Assembly: GCF_900096945.1 (NCBI RefSeq)
Contig: NZ_FMKA01000002.1
Location: forward strand, 186,001-250,000
Reading direction: 5' to 3'
Length of the DNA: 64,000 nucleotides
Origin: Anaerobium acetethylicum
GTDB taxonomy: Bacteria > Bacillota > Clostridia > Lachnospirales > Lachnospiraceae
Shown: piece after piece, positions 43,651 to 53,725 of the stretch
How the letters are laid out: each line of letters begins with the position of its first letter
How positions within the stretch are numbered: the stretch's first letter is position 1
Made by a program: the position numbers and the translations under genes
Notes under the pieces: model-generated
Databases searched by the model: none
What the model was told of the DNA's origin: nothing
Seen by the model: only the letters and a program-made list of their open reading frames with translations

Positions 43651-45408
43651 ATGGAATTTAAAAGAATGTCAGAAAAAATAATTATGCTGGGGAATGAAGC
43701 CATTGCCCGCGGAGCCTATGAAGCAGGTGTCAAAGTGTCAGCTGCTTATCCTGGAACACCAAGTACCGAAATCAGTGAAAACATCATCAAATATAAAGAT
43801 GCCATATATGCAGAATGGTCACCAAATGAGAAGGTTGCAATGGAAGTGGCAATCGGAGCTTCCATAAGCGGCGTGCGTGCCATGGCATCCATGAAGCATG
43901 TCGGCGTCAACGTTGCGGCAGATCCGCTCTTTACGGTTTCCTATATGGGAGTAAACGGCGGACTCGTGCTGGTGGCAGCAGACGATCCAGGCCTTTACAG
44001 TTCCCAGAACGAACAGGATACCAGATGTGTTGCAAGGGCAGCGCAGCTTCCTGTTTTAGAGCCTTCGGACAGCAGCGAAGCAAAGGAATTCACGAAATTC
44101 GCTTTTGAAATGAGTGAAAAATACGACACGCCTGTAATTGTCAGAACTACGACAAGACTTGCACATTCACAGAGCATGGTTGAACTTTTCGATAGGACTG
44201 AGATCGAAGATAAGCCATACGTAAGGAATGCTGCAAAAAATGTCATGATGCCTGGAAATGCAAAACTCAGACATATCGAAGTGGAAAAAAGGACAAACGC
44301 AATGATAAAAGACGGTTCTGATTTCCCAATCAACAGGGTTGAGCTGAAAGATACCAAAATCGGCGTCATTACAAGCGGTATCCCGTATCTCTATGTGAAG
44401 GAAGCCCTTCCGGACGCTTCCGTACTTAAATTGGGTATTGTAAATCCTCTTCCAAGAAAATTAATCGAAGACTTCGCTTCAAAAGTGGATGAATTATACA
44501 TCGTTGAAGAACTGGATCCTGTTATCGAAGAGCAGGTCAAATCCTGGGGAATCAAGGCGACAGGCAAGGAAATCCTCACGGTTCAGGGCGAATACAGCGC
44601 AAACATGCTCCGCAAGGCAATCTTGAAAGAAGAACTGGAAATTAAACCTGCAGCTCAGGTGCCGGCAAGACCTCCTATCCTTTGTCCAGGATGCCCTCAC
44701 AGAAGCACCTATGCAGTACTGAATAAGCTGAAGATCCATGGAGCCGGAGACATCGGATGTTACACACTTGGTGCTGTTGCACCGCTGAGCGTCGTTGACA
44801 CTACTGTATGTATGGGTTCGGGTATCAGCACCCTTCACGGGATGGAAAAAGCCAGAGGAAAAGACTTCATCAAGAACTGGGTAGCCCTGATCGGCGATTC
44901 CACATTCATGCATACCGGCGTAAACTCACTTATGAACATGGTCTACAACCAGGCAACAGGAACAGTCCTGATTCTTGACAATTCCATAACAGCCATGACA
45001 GGCCACCAGGACAGCCCTGCAACAGGGAAAAGCCTTATGGGCGACACTGTTACGCAGATCGATATCGAGGCGCTCTGCCGCGGAATCGGCGTGAAAAACA
45101 TAACGACGGTAGATGCATTTGATCTTGCAGCGTTAGAAAAATCGGTAAAAGAAGAGAATGCGAAAGATGAAGTTTCCGTAATCATCGTAAAAGCGCCATG
45201 CGCCCTTCTTGACAAGAGCAGAAAACCTGTGTACGTGGAAATTTCTGATAAGTGCAAGAAATGCGGCATGTGCCTGAAACCTGGATGCCCTGCAATAACA
45301 AAGAATCCTGATGGAACAATCCATATAAACGATACGATGTGCGCAGGCTGCGGTTTATGTGCAAGTCTTTGTAAATTTGGAGCAATTGAGAAAGCAGGTG
45401 CAAAATAA
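43651..45408 (+). CDS. iorA: Indolepyruvate ferredoxin oxidoreductase, alpha subunit
   Basis: The enzyme oxidatively decarboxylates aryl pyruvates (from Trp, Phe, Tyr transamination) to aryl-acetyl-CoA, reducing ferredoxin, or runs in reverse. The N-terminal pyrimidine-binding domain (SAAYPGTPSTEISEN) is followed by the TPP pyrophosphate domain (GDIGCYTLG, IGDSTFMHTG) and two C-terminal 4Fe-4S motifs (CKKCGMCLKPGCP, CAGCGLCASLCKFG). The length of 585 is standard. ATG 43666 (MSEKIIML) is an alternative start, as the AAGG near 43651 is too close. TAATG links it to iorB. Confidence 0.95.
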   Translation: MEFKRMSEKIIMLGNEAIARGAYEAGVKVSAAYPGTPSTEISENIIKYKDAIYAEWSPNEKVAMEVAIGASISGVRAMASMKHVGVNVAADPLFTVSYMGVNGGLVLVAADDPGLYSSQNEQDTRCVARAAQLPVLEPSDSSEAKEFTKFAFEMSEKYDTPVIVRTTTRLAHSQSMVELFDRTEIEDKPYVRNAAKNVMMPGNAKLRHIEVEKRTNAMIKDGSDFPINRVELKDTKIGVITSGIPYLYVKEALPDASVLKLGIVNPLPRKLIEDFASKVDELYIVEELDPVIEEQVKSWGIKATGKEILTVQGEYSANMLRKAILKEELEIKPAAQVPARPPILCPGCPHRSTYAVLNKLKIHGAGDIGCYTLGAVAPLSVVDTTVCMGSGISTLHGMEKARGKDFIKNWVALIGDSTFMHTGVNSLMNMVYNQATGTVLILDNSITAMTGHQDSPATGKSLMGDTVTQIDIEALCRGIGVKNITTVDAFDLAALEKSVKEENAKDEVSVIIVKAPCALLDKSRKPVYVEISDKCKKCGMCLKPGCPAITKNPDGTIHINDTMCAGCGLCASLCKFGAIEKAGAK

Positions 45409-45977
45409 TGTCAGCAAAAAATATTATGATCGTAGGTGTAGGCGGCCAGGGTACACTTCTTACAAGCAGGATTTTAGGGGGCCTGGCAATAGATTCAGGA
45501 TATGACGTGAAATTATCAGAGGTTCATGGAATGGCACAGCGCGGAGGAAGCGTTGTCACTTTCGTTCGCTACGGCGAAGAGGTTTCAGAACCTATCGTAG
45601 AAGAAGGATGCGCTGACGTCATCATCGCATTTGAGCGTCTGGAAGCTTTGAGATACGCGAACTTCCTTAAAAAAGGAGGCGCCCTCATAATCAACGACCA
45701 GAGGATAGATCCGATGCCGGTCGTAATCGGGGCAGCAGAATATCCGGAAAACATCATTGAAAATTTAAGCAAAGAGTACAATGTGATTCCAGTAAATGCA
45801 ATGGAAGAAGCCAAGAAATTAGGCAATTCAAAAGTATTCAACATCATCGTTTTAGGTGTTGCGGCTCAGCATATGAACTTTACAAAGGAACAGTGGTTTG
45901 ACGTAATTGAAAAAACAGTTCCGCCAAAAACAGTTGAAATAAACAAAAAGGCTTTCGAAATCGGATATCATCTGTAA
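45408..45977 (+). CDS. iorB: Indolepyruvate ferredoxin oxidoreductase, beta subunit
   Basis: This 189-residue gamma-type POR/KOR domain starts NIMIVGVGGQGTLLTSRILG, the family hallmark, and has VHGMAQRGGSV. It pairs with IorA to form the functional heterodimer. It overlaps the iorA stop by one base (TAATG), so translation is coupled. Confidence 0.95.
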   Translation: MSAKNIMIVGVGGQGTLLTSRILGGLAIDSGYDVKLSEVHGMAQRGGSVVTFVRYGEEVSEPIVEEGCADVIIAFERLEALRYANFLKKGGALIINDQRIDPMPVVIGAAEYPENIIENLSKEYNVIPVNAMEEAKKLGNSKVFNIIVLGVAAQHMNFTKEQWFDVIEKTVPPKTVEINKKAFEIGYHL

Positions 45978-46029
45978 GAAGATGGAGTTCCGCCGATTTA
46001 CTTTATAATTCCGGGGAGGACAAGGATCT

Positions 46030-47328
46030 ATGATTTGGAATGAAACGAAAGAATGCATGAGCAGGGATGAAATCTATACGCTGCAGAGTGCCAGATTAGC
46101 AAAAATGGTTGACAGGGTTTACCACAATGTCCCATTCTACCGCAAAAAAATGCAGCAGATGGGAATAGAGCCGGGAGATATCAGGTGCGTGGAGGACGTG
46201 AACAAGCTTCCTTTCACGACAAAGGATGATCTACGTGAAAATTATCCATTTGGTCTGGTTGCCGTGCCGCAGTCGGAAGTGACAAGGGTACATGCTTCGT
46301 CAGGAACCACAGGCAAAGCAACTGTTGTTGCCTATACCAGGAAGGACATCGCGACCTGGTCCGAATGTGTTGCCAGGGTGCTTGCCATGACCGGCATGAC
46401 AAGAGAAGACAGAATCCAGATCTCATACGGATATGGTCTGTTTACAGGCGGGCTTGGCGTACATTACGGTGCCGAACATCTTGGAGCTACGGTAATTCCC
46501 ATGTCGTCAGGGAATACAAAGAAGCAGATTACCATGATGGAAGATTTTGGTGCAACAGTCCTTGCCTGCACACCTTCCTATGCCCTTCACCTTGCAGAGG
46601 CAATCGAAGAGGCAGGAATGCTGGACAGGATCAAACTGAAGACTGCAATCCTGGGGGCAGAACCGTGGACGGATAACATGAGAAGAGAGCTTGAAAAGAA
46701 GCTGAACATAAATGCATTTGACATCTATGGCTTAAGCGAGGTCATGGGACCTGGCGTTGCTGCAGACTGTCTGGAGCACAAGGGTCTTCACGTATATGAG
46801 GATTACTTCCTTCCCGAAATAATCAACCCTGAAACCTTCCAGCCTGTTGCTCCGGGAGAGGTAGGCGAGCTTGTATTCACTACCCTTACAAAGGAAGCAC
46901 TTCCGCTTTTCAGATACCGCACGAAAGATCTTACAAGCATCACATATGACAAATGCAACTGCGGAAGGACGATGGCCCGTATTTCAAAATTCAAAGGCCG
47001 TTCAGACGATATGCTGATCATCCGTGGCGTAAACGTATTCCCTTCACAGATTGAAGCGGCACTTCTGGAAATGGGAGAAACCTCACCTCATTATATGATG
47101 GTAGTGGACAGGGAAGACAACCTGGATACCCTCGAAGTTCTGGTGGAAGTGGACGAATCCTATTTCTCAGATGAAATCAGGGAGCTTGAGAACCTGTCCA
47201 GAAGGATTTCAAAAGTGCTGAAAGAGGCTTTGGGCGTGGCAGTAAAAGTCAAGCTTGTTGAGCCGAAGACTCTTGAAAGAAGCGAAGGAAAGGCAAAACG
47301 CGTTATCGATAAGAGAACACTTTATTAA
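46030..47328 (+). CDS. paaK: Phenylacetate-CoA ligase family protein
   Basis: This 432-residue adenylate-forming enzyme carries [14 protein letters not shown] (P-loop), [12 protein letters not shown] and YRTKDLTS, and a C-terminal ACT-like PaaK extension ([15 protein letters not shown]). It activates aryl acetates to CoA thioesters with ATP, or could run towards ATP in fermentation. Placement 52 bp after iorB indicates joint use: aryl acetate to aryl-acetyl-CoA to aryl pyruvate, or the reverse. GGGGAGG precedes the ATG. Confidence 0.92.
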   Translation: MIWNETKECMSRDEIYTLQSARLAKMVDRVYHNVPFYRKKMQQMGIEPGDIRCVEDVNKLPFTTKDDLRENYPFGLVAVPQSEVTRVHASSGTTGKATVVAYTRKDIATWSECVARVLAMTGMTREDRIQISYGYGLFTGGLGVHYGAEHLGATVIPMSSGNTKKQITMMEDFGATVLACTPSYALHLAEAIEEAGMLDRIKLKTAILGAEPWTDNMRRELEKKLNINAFDIYGLSEVMGPGVAADCLEHKGLHVYEDYFLPEIINPETFQPVAPGEVGELVFTTLTKEALPLFRYRTKDLTSITYDKCNCGRTMARISKFKGRSDDMLIIRGVNVFPSQIEAALLEMGETSPHYMMVVDREDNLDTLEVLVEVDESYFSDEIRELENLSRRISKVLKEALGVAVKVKLVEPKTLERSEGKAKRVIDKRTLY

Positions 47329-47349
47329 TCCAGCAGGGAGGTATAGGTT

Positions 47350-47781
47350 ATGATCGTAAAACAGTTATCAGTTTTTCTGGAAAACAAAGAAGGCAGGCTC
47401 TGTGATGCCATAGAGACCCTCAGCAGCAACGGTATCAACATCAGTGCTCTGAGTCTCGCTGATTCCACCGAATACGGGATGCTCCGCATGCTGGTTTCGG
47501 ATCCGGAATCGGGGGTTAAGGTGCTGAAGGCAGCGGGAATTCCTGCAAAGCTTACTGATGTAATCTGTCTGAAGGCTGCACACAAGACAGGGGCCCTCAG
47601 CAGAATACTGAAGGCATTTATGGGAAAAGGAATTGCAATCGAATATATGTATGCATTTGCAGCAGGCGAAAATGCTTCTGTCGTTATGAAGACATCCGAT
47701 ACGGAAAAAGCGATAGAAGTCATTAAGGAAAGCGATATTGAAGCCTGGGAAGCAGAAACCATATATAATATCAATGCTTAG
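47350..47781 (+). CDS. Tandem ACT-domain protein
   Basis: The 143 residues contain two ACT modules: KQLSVFLENKEGRLCDAIE at the start and AHKTGALSRILKAFMGKGIA at ~75. ACT domains bind amino acids. Genes of this kind regularly follow iorAB-paaK and may sense aromatic amino acids or modulate the ligase. No catalytic domain is present. It starts 22 bp after paaK with GGGAGG upstream and ends the operon at a strong terminator. Confidence 0.9.
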   Translation: MIVKQLSVFLENKEGRLCDAIETLSSNGINISALSLADSTEYGMLRMLVSDPESGVKVLKAAGIPAKLTDVICLKAAHKTGALSRILKAFMGKGIAIEYMYAFAAGENASVVMKTSDTEKAIEVIKESDIEAWEAETIYNINA

Positions 47782-47797
47782 GCTCAGTTATAGCCGC

Positions 47798-47829
47798 AAA
47801 AAAAGCTGTCCGGATGGACAGCTTTTTTT
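47798..47829. terminator. Bidirectional terminator (ior operon / second cold-shock gene)
   Basis: AAAAAAAGCTGTCC pairs perfectly with GGACAGCTTTTTTT around GGAT. It serves both convergent units. Confidence 0.92.
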
Positions 47830-47919
47830 GTAATCATATGTTTAAAACAATACTGCTTTATTCTTAATAAAAAATCGAAATTTATATTATAGAAAAAGGC
47901 ACACTGAAAAACTAGCTGA

Positions 47920-48120
47920 TTATAATTTTACTACGTTAGTAGCCTGTGGGCCTTTTGCTCCGTTTACAACTTCAAATTCAACTTCAGCGCCTTCTTCTAA
48001 GGATTTGAAGCCTTCCATTGAAAGACCTGAGTAATGAACGAAAACATCGTTGCCCTGTTCGTCAGAAATAAATCCGTAACCTTTTTGGTTGTTAAACCAT
48101 TTAACTGTACCTTTGTTCAT
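47920..48120 (-). CDS. Cold-shock-domain RNA chaperone (CspA family), second copy
   Basis: This 66-residue OB-fold has RNP1 KGYGFI and RNP2 VFVHY, and the same [10 protein letters not shown] start and QATNVVKL end as the csp at 35295. It differs mainly in the central loop (QGNDVF, GAEVEF). GGAGG lies 7 nt before the ATG. A sigma-A promoter is at 48182-48210 with a leader of ~55 nt, shorter than that of the other copy, suggesting different regulation. Confidence 0.95.
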   Translation of the reverse strand: MNKGTVKWFNNQKGYGFISDEQGNDVFVHYSGLSMEGFKSLEEGAEVEFEVVNGAKGPQATNVVKL

Positions 48121-48181
48121 AATAATACCTCCAAATAAATTAAATAATTATACTCGGTGCAACCATTTGCGACCTAAAAAA

Positions 48182-48210
48182 AGGATACCATACTATGAAT
48201 AGTCTGTCAA
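48182..48210 (-). promoter_or_regulatory. Promoter of the second cold-shock gene
   Basis: Minus strand TTGACA, 17-nt spacer, TATCCT. From here to 48513 on the plus side (~300 bp) I see no further gene, repeat or convincing promoter for the sensor operon. Confidence 0.7.
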
Positions 48211-48513
48211 ATGAAAATTAACAGTATTTAGTGAAATATTCTAAAAATTACATAAAAGCATAAAAAAAATTATGCATTTGTTGTATGCGGAGCTATGGGA
48301 TCAGCAAAACCAAATGATATAACGCATAAACGGGTGCCTGTATTGGAAGGGTTTGTGGTAATGTCGTCGTGGGAAGGCTTCAGTTGCTTCTTCGAGTATT
48401 GTGATTTGATTTTATCCGTGATATGATAAGCAGAATGGTGACAATCTGGCGAACAATTCGTGGATAGAAAGAACGCAGAATTGAATTGATAGGAAAAGAC
48501 AGGGTATTGTGAA

Positions 48514-49530
48514 ATGATAAAGGAAAAAATGGACAGGTTAAAGGATATGCGGGGCGGGAACCTGATTCTGATTGCAATTTTCAGCAGTATTATTGTAGCA
48601 GTCATGATTACCGGGCTCGGAATGGCATATTATCAGACGAAAATCAGGGATATGGGTCTTGTGGATGAGCAGACTAATAAAAGCTATGCACAGCATTATG
48701 CCCTGATTGCCGGAGATGACGACGATTATTTCTGGGATTCAGTCTATAAGGGTGCCCTTGAAAAAGGCAAAAATCAGGACGTTTATGTGGAAAGATTCGG
48801 GGAAAATCTACCGCTGGATTATTCAGTCAGGGAACTTCTGAAAATGGCAATTGCTGCAAGGGTAGACGGCATTATTCTGAAGGCCGGCGACGACAGTGAG
48901 ACAACAGCGCTCATCGATAAAGCGACAGATGCCGGGATACCGGTGGTAACGGTGCTTCAGGATGCTCCAAAGAGCAAAAGGCAGAGTTTTATTGGTGTAA
49001 ACCATTACAGCTTCGGGAAAAAATACGGAAAACAGGTGCTTGATGCTGCGGATCAAAGCTTCAGCAAGGTGCTGGTCCTTCTCGATGAGGATGGCGCTGG
49101 AAAGAATCAGAATATCATTCTGTCAGGAATCCGCGAGGTCCTGGATGGTGCCAAAATCGCGACCGAAACCCTTGCAATTGACAGGCAGAGTGCATTCAGT
49201 TCAGAAGAGGCCATAAGAGAGGTCATTGTAGATACGGAAAATATGCCGGATGCAATCATTTGTCTGAATACGGTTGATACGGTTTGTGCATATCAGGCCC
49301 TGGTAGATCTGAATAAAGTGGGAGAAGTGGAAATTATCGGCTATTATGATTCAGACATTGTTCTGGAAGCAGTAAATAAAGGGATCATACATTCGACAAT
49401 CGCTATAAACACGGAGCAGATGGGCTCTTATTGTGTAGAGGCTCTTGTTCAGTATAAGAAAACAGGAAATGTAAACAAAAATATTCTTGTGAATTCCCAA
49501 CTCATAACCAGGGAGGAGGGACGCAGGTGA
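48514..49530 (+). CDS. Membrane-tethered sugar-binding sensor protein (Peripla_BP_4 type)
   Basis: A short basic start and one membrane span (~13-35) anchor a ~300-residue periplasmic-binding-protein fold outside the cell (YALIAGDDDDYFWDSV, DGIILKAGDDS, VVTVLQDAPKS). No cysteine lipobox is present, so it is a membrane anchor rather than a lipoprotein. It shares a GTGA overlap with the histidine kinase gene, so it probably presents ligand occupancy to the kinase, as XylFII does for LytS in Clostridium beijerinckii. ATG 48529 is an alternative start with AAAGGA 5 nt upstream. Confidence 0.83.
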   Translation: MIKEKMDRLKDMRGGNLILIAIFSSIIVAVMITGLGMAYYQTKIRDMGLVDEQTNKSYAQHYALIAGDDDDYFWDSVYKGALEKGKNQDVYVERFGENLPLDYSVRELLKMAIAARVDGIILKAGDDSETTALIDKATDAGIPVVTVLQDAPKSKRQSFIGVNHYSFGKKYGKQVLDAADQSFSKVLVLLDEDGAGKNQNIILSGIREVLDGAKIATETLAIDRQSAFSSEEAIREVIVDTENMPDAIICLNTVDTVCAYQALVDLNKVGEVEIIGYYDSDIVLEAVNKGIIHSTIAINTEQMGSYCVEALVQYKKTGNVNKNILVNSQLITREEGRR

Positions 49531-51053
49531 GTCTCAAATTGAAATCAGATTTTACAATCAGGACGAAGCTGGTTCTGATCTTTACGTTTGCCTCAGTAAT
49601 CGTATTCGGGGTAAATCTTTATATGTATTCCAACATAAACAGCGATCTTAAGGTGATTGAAAATGTATATTTAAGCAACAGAAGTCTGAATGAACTCGGC
49701 GGCGTATTGGGAGAAGTGCAGGACAGCATGTATGAATACCTGAATACGAAAAGCTCTGCGGCGTTGGAGGAGTATTACCGCAGCGGCCAGGAGTTCAGCA
49801 GCTATCTGGATGACATGAATGGAGCGGCATCGGAGGATTATGCCAGCCTCATGGAAAAGAACATCAGAAATATGTCGCTGGAATATCTTGAGGAAGCTGA
49901 AACGGCGGTTACGGCAAAGCGGGGCAGGAATATTGAAAAATACAAGGAAAGTTATGAGAATGCAACAGATACGTATCAGTATATCAGCACTTATATCTAT
50001 AGCCTGAATAATGAGCAGTTCAGAGACAATTCAAATAATTATGAGATTCTGTTAGTCTCTCTGAAATATCTGGAAATCATAACCACGGTAATTCTGTTCG
50101 TGATAACGGCATTGAATATCATACTGATCATGTTCTTTACAAACAGCATAACGACGCCTCTCAGGAGGCTTGCCAAAGCGGCTGATGAGGTCGCGGGGGG
50201 TAACCTGGATGTATTGCTTGCAGATACGCAGTATAACGACGAAGTGGGTGTCGTGTCAAAAGCATTCAATAAAATGACAGTGAGCATCAGGGATTATATC
50301 GCAAAGCTGAAGGAAAGCATGGAATCCGAGAGCCGGGCGAAGGAAAAAGAGCTTGTTATGGAAACCCATCTGAAGGATGCCCAGCTGAAATATCTTCAGG
50401 CCCAGATCAACCCCCACTTCCTTTTCAATACCCTGAATGCGGGCGTACAGCTGGCCATGATGGAAGAAGCCGAGAATACGGGGATCTTCATCGAAAAGAT
50501 GGCTGAATTTTTCAGATATAACATCAAGAAGATCAGTGAAGATGCAAGCCTGAGGGAAGAAATCGAACTTGTGGAAAGCTATATCTATATTATGAATGTG
50601 CGTTTTTCAGGCGAAATCGATTTCAGGAAGGAAATAGATGAAAGCCTGCTTGAAGCCAGGATTCCGAGCATGGTACTCCAACCGATCGTTGAGAATGCTG
50701 TAAGTTATGGAATCAGGGGTATAGAATGGGCGGGGCTTATAACTCTTTCAGTATCCTCCACGGAAAGCGGAGTGCTTATTCGCATTCAGGACAACGGAAG
50801 GGGAATGACGGAAGAGACTATTGCGAAGGTAATGAATGGAGAGCTGAAAAAAGAGGATTCCGATAAAAATTCCAATGGTATAGGGCTTGGTAACGTAATC
50901 AGCCGCCTGAAACTTTATTTTGGAACGGAAGATGTCTTTGAAATCAGAAGCGGAGGAACCGATCATGGAACGGAAGTCCTGATCAGTATTCCGGCCAGCG
51001 GTATATCGGGGCTTTCAGAGGCGGACCGGCGGATTGAGCAAGTTAGTAAGTGA
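49527..51053 (+). CDS. LytS/YesM-type sensor histidine kinase
   Basis: The 508 residues have two membrane spans (~15-35 and ~180-205) enclosing a ~150-residue extracellular helical domain. HAMP follows (NSITTPLRRLAKAADEVAGG), then the His_kinase domain with QINPHFLFNTLN (His297) and the ATPase motifs QPIVENAV, DNGRGM and GIGLGNV. It should phosphorylate the YesN regulator encoded next. The GTG start overlaps the upstream stop (GTGA) and follows GGAGGAGGG. Confidence 0.93.
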   Translation: MSLKLKSDFTIRTKLVLIFTFASVIVFGVNLYMYSNINSDLKVIENVYLSNRSLNELGGVLGEVQDSMYEYLNTKSSAALEEYYRSGQEFSSYLDDMNGAASEDYASLMEKNIRNMSLEYLEEAETAVTAKRGRNIEKYKESYENATDTYQYISTYIYSLNNEQFRDNSNNYEILLVSLKYLEIITTVILFVITALNIILIMFFTNSITTPLRRLAKAADEVAGGNLDVLLADTQYNDEVGVVSKAFNKMTVSIRDYIAKLKESMESESRAKEKELVMETHLKDAQLKYLQAQINPHFLFNTLNAGVQLAMMEEAENTGIFIEKMAEFFRYNIKKISEDASLREEIELVESYIYIMNVRFSGEIDFRKEIDESLLEARIPSMVLQPIVENAVSYGIRGIEWAGLITLSVSSTESGVLIRIQDNGRGMTEETIAKVMNGELKKEDSDKNSNGIGLGNVISRLKLYFGTEDVFEIRSGGTDHGTEVLISIPASGISGLSEADRRIEQVSK

Positions 51054-51063
51054 GGGAAGATGT

Positions 51064-52659
51064 ATGTATAAAATAATGTTAGCTGATGACGAAGGCATTG
51101 TGATTGAATCTCTGAAGCGGATCATAGAGAAGAATTTTGGCGAATCCTGCGAGATCAGGGCTGCGAAGACCGGAAGGGCAGTGATCGAACTGGCGGAGGA
51201 ATTCAGACCGGACATTGCATTCATGGATATACAGATGCCTGGAATAAACGGTATCGAGGCAATGAAGGAAATTAAAAAATTTAACAATTCCACAATATTC
51301 ATCGTGATGTCGGCCTATGATAAATTTGTCTACGCGAAGGAGGCCATCAATCTTGGCGTGATGGAGTACCTTACAAAACCGGCAAATCAGGGGCGGATTG
51401 TGGAGACGATTGAAAAAGCAATGAAGATCGTGGATGGCGAGAAGGAGAAGAGAAGAAGAGACCTCAGAACGAAGGAGAAGCTGGAGACGGTCATTCCGAT
51501 TATTGAAAGCGGGCTTATCTATACGATTCTTTGCAGGGACGATTATACTGATGAGGCTGAAAACTTCAAGGAACTGCTCAGCATAGAATCAGACTATGGC
51601 TTTGTTCTGGTTGTACAGTACGGGGACATCAATGAAAGGGGCGATTTGGGAAATCCCGTGGGTGCCAGCGTGAAAGCCCAGTCCTTTTACCTGGAATTCA
51701 GGGAGATCGTGAAGGAATTCTTTCCTGCCATTATCGGACCAGCCATGGTAAATCAGATCGTAATCTTTATTCCGTGGGACCAGTCGAAAATGGAATACAA
51801 CGAGCGCATTCAGACGATTGAGAAGAGCAGGAATCTGGTAAGGAAGCTGATGCGCCGCATTGAGCTGAACTTCAGGATCGGAATCGGTTCGGTCAAACCA
51901 TTGGACGAACTTGTAGTTTCCTACAAGGAGGCGGCCAGGGTCATGCGTCTGAACAGAGGCAAGGTAGTCCATATCAGCGATACGGTTTCGGAAGCAGGCC
52001 AGGCAAGAGATTTCCTTGCAGAACTGGAGGATATCCTTGTGCAGTACATCCGGAGGGGCGACCTGGGAAGGGTAAAAGGAGAAGCCGACGCCTGCTTTGA
52101 CCTGATGGAAGAACAGGCTGAAAAATATGGAACAGACATAAGGACGAAGGTATTGTCCTTCCTGCTCAGGATAGAAAATGAGCTGTTTCACGGAATCCGG
52201 AGAGACTGCGATTTCATTGGCGGGAATGATGTTCTGGAAACCGTTATGGGGTATCAGGATACGTCGAAGCTGAGAACATGGTTCCTGGAAAAAGTAACGG
52301 AAATCTGCAGGAATGTCCTGACAAGCCGGGAGGAAAAATCAGACGGCATCATTTCAACGGCAAAGTCGTATATCCTTGAAAATTACCATAAAGACATTTC
52401 GCTGGATGAGGTTTCAAAGGAGGCTGACATCAGCCCCTATTATTTCAGTAAGCTTTTCAAGGAGGAGGCGGGCGAGAACTTTATCGAATATCTGACGAAG
52501 ATCAGGATAGACAAAGCAAAGCAGCTGCTGAACAACAAGGAATTGAGCATTAAGGAAATCTGCGTGGCGGTAGGCTATGGGGATCCCAATTACTTCAGCC
52601 GCATATTCAAGAAATACTCAGGCAGGACACCTACAGAATACAGGGAGGGAATACTTTGA
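51064..52659 (+). CDS. YesN/AraC-family response regulator
   Basis: The receiver domain has the phosphoacceptor in AFMDIQMPGINGIE (Asp55). A ~280-residue middle region follows, and an AraC-type double helix-turn-helix closes the protein (ISLDEVSKEADISPYYFSKL; CVAVGYGDPNYFSRIFKKYSG). It is expected to activate the downstream importer genes when sugar is present. ATG 51064 has GAGGGAAG upstream; the track start 51034 lies inside the kinase gene. The gene end overlaps the next start by 4 bp. Confidence 0.93.
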   Translation: MYKIMLADDEGIVIESLKRIIEKNFGESCEIRAAKTGRAVIELAEEFRPDIAFMDIQMPGINGIEAMKEIKKFNNSTIFIVMSAYDKFVYAKEAINLGVMEYLTKPANQGRIVETIEKAMKIVDGEKEKRRRDLRTKEKLETVIPIIESGLIYTILCRDDYTDEAENFKELLSIESDYGFVLVVQYGDINERGDLGNPVGASVKAQSFYLEFREIVKEFFPAIIGPAMVNQIVIFIPWDQSKMEYNERIQTIEKSRNLVRKLMRRIELNFRIGIGSVKPLDELVVSYKEAARVMRLNRGKVVHISDTVSEAGQARDFLAELEDILVQYIRRGDLGRVKGEADACFDLMEEQAEKYGTDIRTKVLSFLLRIENELFHGIRRDCDFIGGNDVLETVMGYQDTSKLRTWFLEKVTEICRNVLTSREEKSDGIISTAKSYILENYHKDISLDEVSKEADISPYYFSKLFKEEAGENFIEYLTKIRIDKAKQLLNNKELSIKEICVAVGYGDPNYFSRIFKKYSGRTPTEYREGIL

Positions 52660-53711
52660 AAAGAAGCAGGGGAAACACGGTTGGCATTTTGATATGCATA
52701 TTGATTCTGTGTACCACTCTGGGTGGATGCGGTCCTTCAGAAACTGGCAGGCAGGCTTCTGGCGGGGAAGCAGAGAGGAAAATACGCATCGGAATGAGTT
52801 TTGATTCTCTTGTAATCGAACGATGGCAGAAAGACAGAGATGCCTTTGTTGCAACAGCTGAAGAACTTGGGGCGGATGTGGAGATTGCGATCGCAAACGG
52901 AAGCGTGGAAAAGCAGAATGCTCAGATTGCGGATTTTGTGAAGGATAAAATGGATGTAATCGTCATAGTTCCCACCGATTGCGAGAAGATCAGCGAGGCC
53001 GTCAGAAAGGCAAAGGACAAAGGAGTAAAGATTATCTCTTATGACAGGCTGATCAGGGATGCGGGTGTGGATCTTTACATTTCCTTTGATAACGAAGAAA
53101 TCGGAAGGATGATGGCAGGAGCCCTGATTGAAAGTGTTCCGGAAAACGGAAGCATAGCGGCTGTTTTTGGACCTGACACGGACGGGAATGCCGCCATGGT
53201 GGAAAAGGGATTCAATGAAGTGATAGCGGAAATCGGTCTGAAAGTCATCTACAAGACCTACGCAGAAAAGTGGCTTGCCGAAAAAGCATTCGATGCTGTG
53301 GTTGAGGCACTGGATACGGCAGGCAGTTTCGATGGTATCGTCTGTGGAAATGATAATCTGGCGGGATATGCGGTGAAGGCGCTTTCAGAGCACAGGCTGG
53401 CTGGAAAGGTGAGTGTAGCCGGGCAGGATGGAGACCTGGATGCATGCCAGAGGATTGTTGAAGGAACCCAGACAGTGACCGTATATAAACCGGTGGAAGA
53501 ACTGGCTGAAAAGGCGGCCAGATATGCTGTAATGCTGGCGGCGGATGGTACAATAGAGGCAGATGAGACTATTTTTGACGGCAAGCAGGCAGTCCCCTAT
53601 GAAAAGCTGGCGCCTATAGCAGTTACAAAAGAAAATATTGAGGAAGTAATTATAGATGGAGGCGTCCATTTGAGAGAAGACGTATATCTGAATATGCCAA
53701 AAGGCCAATAG
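52656..53711 (+). CDS. XylF-like D-xylose-type sugar-binding lipoprotein
   Basis: The lipobox ILCTTLGGC makes this a membrane-anchored binding protein. The mature part follows D-xylose-binding XylF closely by eye: FDSLVIERWQKDRDAF near the start, then ISYDRLIRDAGVDLYISFDN, and QTVTVYKPVEELA near the end. It is co-transcribed with the sensor, kinase and regulator (TTGA overlap) and not with a permease. It could deliver sugar to the importer at 55112-57809, or act as a second signal input. The start is TTG with GGAGGG 6 nt upstream. Confidence 0.85.
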   Translation: MKRSRGNTVGILICILILCTTLGGCGPSETGRQASGGEAERKIRIGMSFDSLVIERWQKDRDAFVATAEELGADVEIAIANGSVEKQNAQIADFVKDKMDVIVIVPTDCEKISEAVRKAKDKGVKIISYDRLIRDAGVDLYISFDNEEIGRMMAGALIESVPENGSIAAVFGPDTDGNAAMVEKGFNEVIAEIGLKVIYKTYAEKWLAEKAFDAVVEALDTAGSFDGIVCGNDNLAGYAVKALSEHRLAGKVSVAGQDGDLDACQRIVEGTQTVTVYKPVEELAEKAARYAVMLAADGTIEADETIFDGKQAVPYEKLAPIAVTKENIEEVIIDGGVHLREDVYLNMPKGQ

Positions 53712-53725
53712 AAGGACGGAGTCAG

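Noticed and set aside
48241-48513. Promoter or RNA element for the sensor operon
   Set aside because: I could not find a pair of hexamers at proper spacing or a convincing structure in this stretch.
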